IMG/VR virus record: IMGVR_UViG_3300010399_000024
Coordinates: 1 to 38,497 of that record
Source of the DNA: a virus
Length of the DNA stretch: 38,497 bases
Reading direction: 5' to 3' (one strand)
In this document: in pieces, positions 30,996-37,721 of the stretch
Layout of the letters: the number at the start of each line of letters is the position of its first letter
How positions within the stretch are numbered: the stretch's first letter is position 1
Translations under genes and position numbers: made by a program
The notes under the pieces: generated by a model
The model's database searches: none
What the model saw: the letters and a program-made list of their open reading frames with translations, nothing else
Told to the model about the DNA's origin: nothing

Positions 30996-31625
30996 ATGAC
31001 ATCTATCGCTACTAATAAACCAAAACATAAGCCATATAAATTTAAAAGTTCTATTATCGACATTAATCGCAAGATGTATAAATGGGCAGAAAATTTGGCA
31101 GACAATGAACTAATATCTCATGCAGTCATGCATACTTTAAAAGCAATCATTTCTGAAAGATTAGTACCTCAAGCAACCATCTCACAAATTAATGCTACTA
31201 GGGATAGGTCCATTACTAAATTCTCTCAAGATGACAAAGTTTGTAATAGGACTATCCGTAGGCATATCAAATTATTAGAGCGATTAAAATACATAAAAGT
31301 AACTAGAGCACATAAAGATTGGAAGACTAGAAACTCTTATTTCATCTGCGTTCCAGACGAATACTTAGTTGCTCAACGTGGGGACATCGTGTCCTCCTCT
31401 ATAAGCTGTTCTTCTTCTCTTTCAGAGAAGAAGAAGAACACATATTTTAAAAATAAAACCAAGATATCAAAGCATGACAAACACGCGCCGGCTAGCTTGC
31501 CCCTTGACGGGGCAGCTGCCGGCGTGCCTTCATATGAGGACAAAAAACCATTGAGCGCAGAAAAGAGGCAGTGGGGGATAGAGCAATTACAATTATTAAA
31601 ACAAATGTTGGGGACTAAAAAATGA
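30996..31625 (+). CDS. Helix-turn-helix replication protein, 209 aa
   Basis: Residues 40-115 contain a winged-helix region like that of phage replication initiators (AVMHTLKAIISERLVPQATI, then VCNRTIRRHIKLLERLKYIK). A low-complexity linker follows (about residues 130-185, serine- and lysine-rich) and a short helical C-terminus (RQWGIEQLQLLKQMLG) that could recruit a helicase. In lambda-like and P22-like phages such genes contain the origin within them; this one has three strong hairpins in the linker part. It heads a plus-strand replication operon and overlaps the next gene by four bases. Confidence 0.65.
   Translation: MTSIATNKPKHKPYKFKSSIIDINRKMYKWAENLADNELISHAVMHTLKAIISERLVPQATISQINATRDRSITKFSQDDKVCNRTIRRHIKLLERLKYIKVTRAHKDWKTRNSYFICVPDEYLVAQRGDIVSSSISCSSSLSEKKKNTYFKNKTKISKHDKHAPASLPLDGAAAGVPSYEDKKPLSAEKRQWGIEQLQLLKQMLGTKK
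31380..31523. repeat. Three consecutive hairpins inside the replication gene (origin candidate)
   Basis: Hairpin 1 (31380-31396) is GGGGACA-TCG-TGTCCTC. Hairpin 2 (31407-31440) has a 14-base arm TGTTCTTCTTCTCT, a TTC loop and a complementary arm with one extra AAG. Hairpin 3 (31487-31523) pairs GCCGGC, AGCT and GCCCC with GGGGC, AGCT and GCCGGC, with two bulged T residues and loop TTGAC. Hairpin 3 is far more GC-rich than its surroundings. The protein encoded here is low-complexity, so DNA or RNA structure may be what is conserved. Confidence 0.6.
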
Positions 31626-31948
31626 AAATTATTAAGGCTAATGTAAATCGCAAAAATACAAAAAATGTTATACCGCTAGAAGCCTATCATTTAGCACAGA
31701 AAGCTAAAGATGAGGGATTAACTTATATTGAAAAAGAAAAATTCTATATGTTAACTAAACAATTAGAGTTTAGAGGGGCTAGGAAACCAGAAGTTGAACG
31801 TATGTTTGATCAATTTAATGCTTTGGTGACATTTCTTGAACAATGCTGTCATGTTGAGACATTAGAAGAAGAATCACATATGTTAGAATTGTACATTGAT
31901 TGGGTTTATGAATGTTTTGATAAACTTAAAGTTAAAGATCAAAAATGA
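31622..31948 (+). CDS. Hypothetical protein, 108 aa
   Basis: A helical charged protein (LEAYHLAQKAKDEGLTYIEK, then KLEFRGARKPEVERMFDQFN). It overlaps both neighbours by four bases (ATGA). Its place between the replication protein and a VRR-NUC nuclease suggests a replication accessory role. No family is recognised. Confidence 0.6.
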   Translation: MKIIKANVNRKNTKNVIPLEAYHLAQKAKDEGLTYIEKEKFYMLTKQLEFRGARKPEVERMFDQFNALVTFLEQCCHVETLEEESHMLELYIDWVYECFDKLKVKDQK

Positions 31949-32244
31949 GCAATCATAGAATCATTACACAGTCTGATAATGTTCAGGCCGAATATATGAA
32001 GAAACAAGGTCTTGTTGCTGGCATGCCAGATCTAATGATAGCTATACCCAATAAAATCTATCATGGGCTTTTTATAGAGCTTAAAGCCATAAATGGAAAA
32101 GCAGCTGCAAATCAAAAATCAATTGCAACTCATCTGAACAATAAAAATTATTTGGCTTTAATCTGCTATGGTTGGTTAGAAGCAAAAGCTCAAATTGAAA
32201 AGTATATGAAAAATATTATACCATTATCAGCGGTGGCAATATGA
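31945..32244 (+). CDS. VRR-NUC domain nuclease, short form, 99 aa
   Basis: The core of the VRR-NUC fold is present: KKQGLVAGMPDLMIAIPN (conserved GxPD with the catalytic aspartate), GLFIELKAINGKA (conserved ExK), then Q57 and a C-terminal helix. The family's usual N-terminal glutamate-containing helix is short here. VRR-NUC enzymes cut branched DNA and lie with replication and resolvase genes in phages, as here. It is coupled to both neighbours by ATGA. Confidence 0.8.
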   Translation: MSNHRIITQSDNVQAEYMKKQGLVAGMPDLMIAIPNKIYHGLFIELKAINGKAAANQKSIATHLNNKNYLALICYGWLEAKAQIEKYMKNIIPLSAVAI

Positions 32245-32411
32245 ATAGACACGAAAAGCAACAAATGTTAGACAAGCTTCTTAAAAAGCATAAAGCTGAA
32301 GGTTTAACTCAAGCTGAAAAGCTAGAACTACATTTGTTGTTAAACACTAAAGTCAGGGATGATAATGACAATCGAGATTACTATGTGCCTAAAGTGGAGT
32401 ATCTTCACTAA
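32241..32411 (+). CDS. Small helical protein, 56 aa
   Basis: MNRHEKQQMLDKLLKKHKAE is followed by LTQAEKLELHLLL and a polar tail ending YYVPKVEYLH. It starts inside the nuclease stop (ATGA). Its pattern GLTQAEKLELHLLL recalls GLTYIEKEKFYMLT in the gene at 31622, so the two may be distantly related. Confidence 0.6.
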   Translation: MNRHEKQQMLDKLLKKHKAEGLTQAEKLELHLLLNTKVRDDNDNRDYYVPKVEYLH

Positions 32412-32426
32412 TTTGGAATATTATCT

Positions 32427-33197
32427 ATGACGGATATAGATAAGATATTACCTTTTCTTAAAGCTTTGGCTAATGATCCAGATGAGATCAGAGTTATTAC
32501 TATTTATGGGAAACCATGTTCAAAAGCGAGACCTCGATTAGGCAGGTATGGTGTATATAAAGACAAAAAAGATTCTAGTAATGAATCAAAAACCAAAGCT
32601 GCATTGATTAAATCTATAGAAAATCCATATCTAGGCAATGTGGCAATGGCATGTTTATTTTATAGAGACACCAAACAAAGAATAGACACTGATAATTTAT
32701 TAAAACATGTTTGTGACTCGGCTAATGGAGTGGTATGGATAGATGATTCTCAAGTTACCGCCATAACTGGAGTTTTAGAATATGATCCAATCAATCCTAG
32801 AACTATTTTTGCATGTGCGCCACATGTTACAAGCATGTCACGAGGCATAGATAGTAAAAGAAAATGCGAAAAATGTGACAATGAGATTCATATTAAAGGC
32901 GCATGGCATAAAAAAAGATTTTGTGATGCGTGCAAACACTTGCATATGTTTAGGCCAAAAAAACCAAAGTCATGTGCAATATGTAACAGTTCTTTTGCTC
33001 CGGACAAAAAGCATAGAAAATTTTGCTCTAATAAGTGTGCAGGTAAAAATTTATCGAATATTAAAACTGGAAAACCGACAGGCAGGACAAAGCCTTTTAG
33101 TTCTTGCCAGGATTGCGGCAAGCAACTAGCTCATAGAAGGGGCGGAAGATGTCGGAAATGTTATCATAATGGTAGGATTAAATATGATGAGAATTAA
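32427..33197 (+). CDS. RusA-type Holliday junction resolvase with three C-terminal zinc knuckles
   Basis: Residues 20-130 are a RusA domain: IYGKPCSKARPRLG at 26-39 and RIDTDNLLKHVCD at 85-97 with the metal-binding D87 and D89, then VWIDDSQV with D106/D107. RusA is normally about 120 residues. Here residues 147-245 add three four-cysteine knuckles: C147/C150-C166/C169, C183/C186-C200/C204 and C227/C230-C242/C245. The extra part looks like the knuckle arrays of phage HNH enzymes. It should resolve branched DNA before packaging. Confidence 0.85.
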   Translation: MTDIDKILPFLKALANDPDEIRVITIYGKPCSKARPRLGRYGVYKDKKDSSNESKTKAALIKSIENPYLGNVAMACLFYRDTKQRIDTDNLLKHVCDSANGVVWIDDSQVTAITGVLEYDPINPRTIFACAPHVTSMSRGIDSKRKCEKCDNEIHIKGAWHKKRFCDACKHLHMFRPKKPKSCAICNSSFAPDKKHRKFCSNKCAGKNLSNIKTGKPTGRTKPFSSCQDCGKQLAHRRGGRCRKCYHNGRIKYDEN

Positions 33198-33321
33198 ATT
33201 TAGCCCCCTGGTGGCATGGAAGTATGCATCAGAGAAATGGCAACTTGATGAATGGGTTGTTGGTTTCTTGGTGGCAGTTTTAATTTTAATGTTGGTGGTT
33301 GCAATATTGGCTAGCTGGTAG
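33184..33321 (+). CDS. Single-pass membrane protein, 45 aa
   Basis: The start lies inside the end of the resolvase gene (ATGATGA). A polar half (SPLVAWKYASEKWQLDEW) is followed by the membrane helix VVGFLVAVLILMLVVAILAS. It is the last gene before the bidirectional terminator. The role is unknown; an inner-membrane peptide is likely. Confidence 0.6.
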   Translation: MMRIKFSPLVAWKYASEKWQLDEWVVGFLVAVLILMLVVAILASW

Positions 33322-33367
33322 TATTATTTAAAAGTGATTTAAATATACAAATGTTACCCAACCCGAT

Positions 33368-33397
33368 ATAAAAGGGGGCCTATCCACCCCCTTTTAT
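33368..33397. terminator. Bidirectional Rho-independent terminator
   Basis: ATAAAAGGGGG and CCCCCTTTTAT form a perfect 11-bp stem with an 8-base loop. Each strand gives a GC-rich stem followed by a short T run. It lies exactly between the rightward replication operon and the convergent leftward operon. Confidence 0.9.
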
Positions 33398-33401
33398 CCT
33401 T

Positions 33402-33557
33402 TTAGGCGCCATACAGCATTCTAATCTCTGCTTCTTTTTCTTTGCATTCTTTCAAGCTAAGCCCCGGTGTTTTATATACATCAAGTATTTTAGCCATCAT
33501 TACCACCATATCTAAATGATGTAGCATTTCAGCTTCTAGTTCGTTTTCAGTTTTCAT
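33402..33557 (-). CDS. Hypothetical small protein, 51 aa
   Basis: MKTENELEAEMLHHLDMVVM begins a helical, acidic protein ending EAEIRMLYGA. Its start overlaps the upstream stop by ATGA. The end touches the terminator. The opening is only loosely like the MTESEAQELI module and I do not count it as a member. Confidence 0.6.
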   Translation of the reverse strand: MKTENELEAEMLHHLDMVVMMAKILDVYKTPGLSLKECKEKEAEIRMLYGA

Positions 33558-33817
33558 AATATGACCTTAAAATCGTTTGCGTTAAATAAATCCCAATCTG
33601 TTGTCTCGATAGTACTTAGATCAGTATATGGATTGTTATGCCACTCAAGCATTACTTCTTCGCCATATGCACTGATTGCAGCAGCTTGATATACACATCT
33701 GTCTTTGTATTCTGCCTTAGAACTTACATAAGGCTGCTGCAAAAGCGCATATTCAATGCGCGTTTCTGGATGTTTGTAAATTTCATTAGTGTCTATCAAT
33801 GCTCTAAAATCGATCAT
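33554..33817 (-). CDS. Hypothetical protein, 87 aa
   Basis: A compact protein with aromatic and acidic residues (FRALIDTNEIYKHPETRIEY onward). It overlaps both neighbours by four bases. I see no known motif. Confidence 0.6.
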   Translation of the reverse strand: MIDFRALIDTNEIYKHPETRIEYALLQQPYVSSKAEYKDRCVYQAAAISAYGEEVMLEWHNNPYTDLSTIETTDWDLFNANDFKVIL

Positions 33818-34017
33818 AATAACTCCATAACTTTGTTAATCTTAATCATATCCTCAGTGCTCAAGTTCCCAAGTCGTGTCTCTGGAAATAGCTTTTTAAC
33901 AATCTCATAAGCTTTATTCCAGTTATCTTCGTTGAAGCTTTCTTCCTCGTTTGCCTGCTCTAACCAGGTATAATAACGGTGTAAATCGGCTGTAATGGCG
34001 CATGGTGTATCATTCAT
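33814..34017 (-). CDS. Hypothetical protein, 67 aa
   Basis: Helical and acidic, with DLHRYYTWLEQANEEESFNE in the middle. It overlaps both neighbours (four bases each). The function is unknown. Confidence 0.6.
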   Translation of the reverse strand: MNDTPCAITADLHRYYTWLEQANEEESFNEDNWNKAYEIVKKLFPETRLGNLSTEDMIKINKVMELL

Positions 34018-34172
34018 TTGCTGTATTCCTCGTTTAAATAATTATCTAAATCATCACCCTCAAGCTCGTACCATTTTTGCCCAAGTTCTTCGATGACAAA
34101 ATCTATACATGCTTGGCAGCCGCAGCCTTTAACTTCGGCTGCAAAATTCGCTACTATTTCGTAATTATCCAT
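34014..34172 (-). CDS. Small cysteine-containing protein, 52 aa
   Basis: MDNYEIVANFAAEVKGCGCQ continues with ACIDFV, so C17, C19 and C22 are close together and might bind a metal. The rest is acidic and helical. It overlaps the neighbouring gene on each side by a few bases, as do all genes of this operon. Confidence 0.6.
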   Translation of the reverse strand: MDNYEIVANFAAEVKGCGCQACIDFVIEELGQKWYELEGDDLDNYLNEEYSK

Positions 34173-34546
34173 TATTTCAACTCCAATCTGCGTGTAGGCG
34201 CACCCACTTTCTTTACTACTTCGTATACATCTGCAAAATGTGTACGCAATGCATCTCTATCAACTGATTCCGTACCTTTAATCCAGTTGTAAGTCGCAAT
34301 TCTTTTGCCAAATTTGTCTATCACAGTTTCAAAATCGCCGATTATAACTTTGATTTTGTCACGTATAGCTTTGTGCGCAGCTTCTTGTGCCTTTATCTGC
34401 TTGTCCATCTCGATAGCTGTATCAATTAAGCTTGCAAGCATATCTGTTGCAAGCATCGCAGAGGCTGGCACTGTAATGTTTGTATTTAATTTAACTATAT
34501 TGGTAGCGTTGGTCGGCGCTCTCATCGTATTTGTTATATCTTTCAT
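34172..34546 (-). CDS. Phage protein, 124 aa, possible recombination accessory
   Basis: First gene behind the leftward promoter. Residues 30-75 form a charged helix (AIEMDKQIKAQEAAHKAIRD). The C-terminus (GKRIATYNWIKGTESVDRDA, then HFADVYEVVKKVGAPTRRLE) resembles the small helical proteins often found with YqaJ-type recombinases, which share an ending with a bulky residue plus RR and an aromatic or Leu. No YqaJ gene is visible. The assignment is tentative. Confidence 0.55.
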   Translation of the reverse strand: MKDITNTMRAPTNATNIVKLNTNITVPASAMLATDMLASLIDTAIEMDKQIKAQEAAHKAIRDKIKVIIGDFETVIDKFGKRIATYNWIKGTESVDRDALRTHFADVYEVVKKVGAPTRRLELK

Positions 34547-34580
34547 TTTTTATCTATCCAGTTGTGTCGTTGATGAGGTA

Positions 34581-34608
34581 AGTGTAGCACAGTTGTTACG
34601 CATGTCAA
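34581..34608 (-). promoter_or_regulatory. Leftward promoter of the small operon
   Basis: On the minus strand TTGACA (34608-34603) and TACACT (34586-34581) are 16 bases apart. TGTCAACA here and TGTTGACA at 34643 form an 8-bp inverted repeat holding both -35 boxes. Between them, TAATAAT and ATTATTA (34618-34640) form a second inverted repeat. Confidence 0.65.
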
Positions 34609-34644
34609 CATGTTTTTATAATAATATGCATAAAATTATTACTG

Positions 34645-34673
34645 TTGACACGATTTAGGGGATTAGCTAAACT
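34645..34673 (+). promoter_or_regulatory. Rightward promoter giving a near-leaderless mRNA
   Basis: TTGACA and TAAACT (4 of 6) are 17 bases apart. The start point should fall at about 34680, only about two bases before the ATG at 34682, so this mRNA would be nearly leaderless, like lambda cI from its maintenance promoter. Confidence 0.65.
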
Positions 34674-34681
34674 AGTTTTAT

Positions 34682-35248
34682 ATGGATACAGCAATAAAAC
34701 AGCAGTGTAAAAGGTGCAGAGGTACTAAATCAGTGCGTGGCATGGGCGGCTTGGATAAGGCGTGCCCTGAATGTAAGGCTACTGGTTTTGTGACTCTTGA
34801 AAGCAGTGCATCTACACTAAATAGTGATAAAGCGGCGGACATTGTTCCGCCGACCATTGTTAATGTTACTCCCGTTGATTCTACAACTTTACTATCCGGA
34901 GTTGATCGGTCACCATCAATGGGAGTGGCGCCCGATGTTAAAGAAGTGATTGAAGCGCCTAAAAAGCCACCAGAGCAAGAATTAGGTGAGATGAGCGGTT
35001 ATACACCGCTTATGATTGAGGCGCTGATGGCGGAACCTAGAATGAAGCCTGATGAATGGCGTAGAAAGTATGGCGCAGTGGTGCTAGACCCGCTTAGTCA
35101 GCCAAAACCGGGCAAACAGTATTTGCCTGATTTGCAGTCTAGGGCTAAATTTAGAGAGAATGTAGCGAGGATGCAAAAACCGAAACCTAGGAAGCATAAT
35201 ACGATGGCGACACATGATTTAGCGGGGAAGTTAGAGGGGATTGAGTGA
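34682..35248 (+). CDS. Zinc-finger protein with DnaJ-type CxxCxG motifs, 188 aa
   Basis: Residues 9-34 contain CKRCRGTKS and CPECKATGF, two DnaJ-like half-motifs making one zinc site. A variable linker follows, then a C-terminal domain (YTPLMIEALMAEPRMKPDEW onward). The ending KPRKHNTMATHDLA matches KPRKHNIMRSQDEA in the gene at 35639. It is the first gene of the rightward unit leading to the small terminase. DnaJ-type zinc sites can bind unfolded protein or RNA; the role here is unknown. Confidence 0.65.
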   Translation: MDTAIKQQCKRCRGTKSVRGMGGLDKACPECKATGFVTLESSASTLNSDKAADIVPPTIVNVTPVDSTTLLSGVDRSPSMGVAPDVKEVIEAPKKPPEQELGEMSGYTPLMIEALMAEPRMKPDEWRRKYGAVVLDPLSQPKPGKQYLPDLQSRAKFRENVARMQKPKPRKHNTMATHDLAGKLEGIE

Positions 35249-35652
35249 GAAGCTTGGTTGTTAAGGTTCCTGATGGTAATCCGCCGCAGACACCGCTTAA
35301 TTATTGGGCTGTTTTAGAAAGATATGAAGGCATAATAAGCGAATTTGCGCCGATATTAGATGCTTTGTATGATTCTGAATATAAATATAACAAAAATATT
35401 AGGGCTCCTCTGGGTGCGGCAAAAGAAAATGTTACAACAATTGTTAGGTTTGCTCATAACAGGATAAGCAGATTAAAAAGAAGGTTGGAATTATTATGGC
35501 AAGCTGTGCCAATTGCGCCTAGAAAGATTGATATAATGAAGACGCAAAATGCGGTTAGTGATATTGACAATGATTCGCCGGAATATGTAGATACATATAA
35601 TCCATTGGCACCAAGATATTGGCAAAAGGCTGTTAAAGATGCATGTGAGTAG
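35245..35652 (+). CDS. Hypothetical protein, 135 aa
   Basis: GTG start with GAGGGGA six bases before. Helical and basic middle (KYNKNIRAPLGAAKENVTTI onward). A segment APRKIDIMKTQNAV resembles the PRKHN motif of both neighbours. It overlaps both. No family is recognised. Confidence 0.6.
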   Translation: MRSLVVKVPDGNPPQTPLNYWAVLERYEGIISEFAPILDALYDSEYKYNKNIRAPLGAAKENVTTIVRFAHNRISRLKRRLELLWQAVPIAPRKIDIMKTQNAVSDIDNDSPEYVDTYNPLAPRYWQKAVKDACE

Positions 35653-35854
35653 AATGCGTACTAAATTTGAGGAAAAGCCGATTAAGCAATTGGATGCGCC
35701 TAAATTTATTTATAATTCTAGTGGTATTTTGATTCCTTATAGCAAGTTACAGCAAGAATTAGAAACGTATAAAATGAAATCAGAGATTAAGCCGCGCAAA
35801 CATAATATAATGCGTAGCCAAGATGAAGCGGCTAGAAGTATGGGGATATTGTGA
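35639..35854 (+). CDS. Hypothetical protein, 71 aa
   Basis: The start is uncertain: ATG 35639 overlaps the previous gene by 14 bases, ATG 35654 directly follows it. A polar middle with YNSSGILIPYSKLQQELETY is followed by the shared ending KPRKHNIMRSQDEA. It ends four bases inside the next gene. Confidence 0.55.
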   Translation: MHVSRMRTKFEEKPIKQLDAPKFIYNSSGILIPYSKLQQELETYKMKSEIKPRKHNIMRSQDEAARSMGIL

Positions 35855-36183
35855 GTAATGTATTTGAAAAGCTGCAAGATGAAATGGGTACTTATAGATT
35901 GCAAAACAGAATTGCAGAGCTTGAGCGAGCTTTAAAAGATAAAGATGAGTTGTTAGGTAATGCAAACCGTACATATGCTTTTGAGATAAACAGGCTTGAG
36001 TCAGAGCTGGCAAAATATAAATCAACAGTTCTATTAAATTGTCCATTCTGTGATGGTGATGCAGTGTTGATGCAAGAAGTATGTGGTGATGATTATTATG
36101 TGCAATGTATGATATGTGATGCGCAATCAGTTTATGATAATGTAAAGAGTGAAGTTATTATGTCATGGAATAAGAGGGTTTAA
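35851..36183 (+). CDS. Coiled coil joined to a Lar-like zinc ribbon, 110 aa
   Basis: GTG start. Residues 1-55 are a heptad-like helix (LQNRIAELERALKDKDELLG). From residue 61 comes a Lar-type ribbon: LLNCPFCDGDA, then VQCMICDA and the typical end VIMSWNKRV. Lar-type proteins of prophages alleviate type I restriction; this family assignment does not prove that activity. The gene is one of three Lar-like genes in 2 kb. Confidence 0.7.
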   Translation: MSNVFEKLQDEMGTYRLQNRIAELERALKDKDELLGNANRTYAFEINRLESELAKYKSTVLLNCPFCDGDAVLMQEVCGDDYYVQCMICDAQSVYDNVKSEVIMSWNKRV

Positions 36184-36371
36184 TGGCGCATTGGTTTGAC
36201 GAAAGAGTTAATTTAGATTTAGTAAGATTTATTGTTTATGTTGACGACGGTGTTATATTTAAATTTGATGATAAACAACAATTAAGTGTAACTTTTGATG
36301 ATGCGGAAGAAAGCGCCAGGTATAAACAAAAACTAGTTAAAGCATTGGAAGAAATAAATGCCAACAGGTAG
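36183..36371 (+). CDS. Hypothetical protein, 62 aa
   Basis: MAHWFDERVNLDLVRFIVYV is a beta-type start, then an acidic helix (EESARYKQKLVKALEEINAN). It overlaps the previous stop (TAATG) and the small terminase start by 14 bases. No family is recognised. Confidence 0.6.
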   Translation: MAHWFDERVNLDLVRFIVYVDDGVIFKFDDKQQLSVTFDDAEESARYKQKLVKALEEINANR

Positions 36372-36762
36372 ACCGACAGATTACACGCCTGAAAAAGCCG
36401 CAAAAATTTGTGGTTTGGTTTCTTCTACTTTTAAATCGGTTAAAACTATTTGCGAAGAAAATGACGATTTACCAGATGAAAAAACTGCGTTTGTGTGGAT
36501 GCATAAATTTCCAAGCTTTCGCCAGGACTATTTGGATGCAAAAGAAACCCAAGGGATTTTATATGCTGAGGAAATATTAGATAGGGCGGTTCAGTGCCCG
36601 GCAATTTCTGAAGAAATTCAAAAGCAAGCGCATGTGTTCCGTGTTGCTCAATGGCATTTTGCAAAGATGGCGCCAAAACAATTTGGCGACAAAAAACAAG
36701 TTGATACAAACATGAAGCTTGAGGTTGTAAACCCCGCAGATGCATTGGCGCAATTAGATTAA
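36358..36762 (+). CDS. terS: Terminase small subunit (Sf6 gp1-like)
   Basis: The 134-residue protein matches Sf6-type small terminases: GRPTDYTPEKAAKICGLVSS at 4-23, a helix-turn-helix for DNA binding with KTAFVWMHKFPSFRQDY, a central helix (QGILYAEEILDRA), and the ending WHFAKMAPKQFGDKK. It selects the packaging site and passes DNA to the large subunit. The large subunit gene starts 3 kb later across the join, an unusual separation filled with small accessory genes. Confidence 0.85.
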   Translation: MPTGRPTDYTPEKAAKICGLVSSTFKSVKTICEENDDLPDEKTAFVWMHKFPSFRQDYLDAKETQGILYAEEILDRAVQCPAISEEIQKQAHVFRVAQWHFAKMAPKQFGDKKQVDTNMKLEVVNPADALAQLD

Positions 36763-36764
36763 TT

Positions 36765-37013
36765 ATGTTTGAGCTAACCATGAAAAATGAATTTCTTAAA
36801 AGCCTTGAACAAATAGATAATGATATAATTATCGTAGAAAAAATACGTCATATTGATCATCCTCTTATTACGCAAGAATTAAAACAAAGAGCTTTTAAGT
36901 TAAAAATTGATTTAGAAGTCGAAAAACAAGTTATTATTGATGAAGATTTAAATCCTCTTGTTCAGAAAAGAATTGATGAGTTCTTAGCAGTTGAGGCTAA
37001 ATACAAATCATGA
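36765..37013 (+). CDS. Hypothetical charged helical protein, 82 aa
   Basis: Almost all charged helix (IDNDIIIVEKIRHIDHPLIT, then LKQRAFKLKIDLEVEKQVII). A second in-frame ATG (36780, MKNEFLKSLE) could be the real start. It overlaps the next gene by four bases. The function is unknown. Confidence 0.6.
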   Translation: MFELTMKNEFLKSLEQIDNDIIIVEKIRHIDHPLITQELKQRAFKLKIDLEVEKQVIIDEDLNPLVQKRIDEFLAVEAKYKS

Positions 37014-37180
37014 CAACAGCTTTTATAATTATTATGTGCATGTTTTCCGGCATTGTTGGTTATCATTTAGGCGAAGAAACATGCAATGAATATCGCGCAT
37101 CAGTTCAATTAGAAAAAGCATATGAGCAGATTGAACAATTAGAAAACGAATTAAACATAGTATCCAAACAATACAAATAA
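37010..37180 (+). CDS. Membrane-anchored coiled-coil peptide, 56 aa
   Basis: An N-terminal membrane helix (TTAFIIIMCMFSGIVGYHLG) is followed by a heptad-like helix (SVQLEKAYEQIEQLENELNI). This layout is that of a very short inner-membrane spanin, but the usual length is over 100 residues and it is not next to endolysin. It could be another small membrane protein. Confidence 0.6.
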   Translation: MTTAFIIIMCMFSGIVGYHLGEETCNEYRASVQLEKAYEQIEQLENELNIVSKQYK

Positions 37181-37237
37181 GTGCAAATACACTGACAAGC
37201 CCAGCTTAACCATTTTCTTGGCGTTAGCAAAAAGGTG

Positions 37238-37266
37238 TTGACATTTGTATGCGGTAAGCATACAAT
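37238..37266 (+). promoter_or_regulatory. Strong promoter with an operator-like repeat in its spacer
   Basis: TTGACA and TACAAT are 17 bases apart, the best promoter match in the window. TTGTATGC-GGTAA-GCATACAA (37245-37265) is a perfect 8-bp inverted repeat filling the spacer and reaching into the -10 box. A bound repressor would block polymerase. The promoter also shows that the ATG at 37235 cannot be the start of the next gene. Confidence 0.8.
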
Positions 37267-37294
37267 ACAATCATTAACGACATGGATAGATGAT

Positions 37295-37537
37295 ATGATG
37301 AGAACTTTTTATTATGATCCAGATAACCGCAAATCACCAAAAACTAATCATTATTGCTGTCATTGTCATAAAGATATAAAAAATATCAAATATTGGGCTT
37401 TTGCTTCTAATGATGGCTGGGATCTGATTCATTATGAAGATATAACAGATCTTAAAAATGTTAGGATAGCTTTTATAGGGGCTGATTGTGTTAAAAAATT
37501 AGATATTCCAAATGAGTTTTATTTTAAAAATGAATAA
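37295..37537 (+). CDS. Hypothetical protein with cysteine motifs, 80 aa
   Basis: The start is set by the promoter: two ATG codons (37295, 37298) follow about 20 bases after the expected start point. CCHCHKDI at about residues 22-29 and GADC near the end could bind zinc. WAFASNDGWDLIHY is an aromatic core. It is the first gene of the regulated unit and overlaps the next by eight bases. Confidence 0.65.
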   Translation: MMRTFYYDPDNRKSPKTNHYCCHCHKDIKNIKYWAFASNDGWDLIHYEDITDLKNVRIAFIGADCVKKLDIPNEFYFKNE

Positions 37538-37721
37538 TCCAGAACTTAAGCCGTGTCCGTTTTGTGGGGATGCTCAAATAATTCAGCAATCTACATCTGC
37601 ATGGGGTGAAAAATTTTTAAACAATAAATTCACCAAATTTAAAGTTGTATGTCGGTGTCCGATTTATTTTGACAATATAGATGAAGCAGTCATGCTATGG
37701 AACAAGCGTTATGAGCAGTGA
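37530..37721 (+). CDS. Lar-like zinc-ribbon protein, 63 aa
   Basis: NNPELKPCPFCGDAQIIQQS followed by VVCRC and the ending EAVMLWNKRYEQ is the Lar-like pattern (CPFCG, second cysteine pair, WNKR) in its usual size. An ATG at 37512 is in frame. The second pair is changed to CRC. Restriction alleviation is the known role of prophage Lar; here it is inferred. It overlaps both neighbours. Confidence 0.75.
   Translation: MNNPELKPCPFCGDAQIIQQSTSAWGEKFLNNKFTKFKVVCRCPIYFDNIDEAVMLWNKRYEQ

Noticed and set aside
37235-37294. Upstream start for the gene at 37295
   Set aside because: This ATG lies upstream of the -35 box of the strong promoter, so it cannot be on that transcript.
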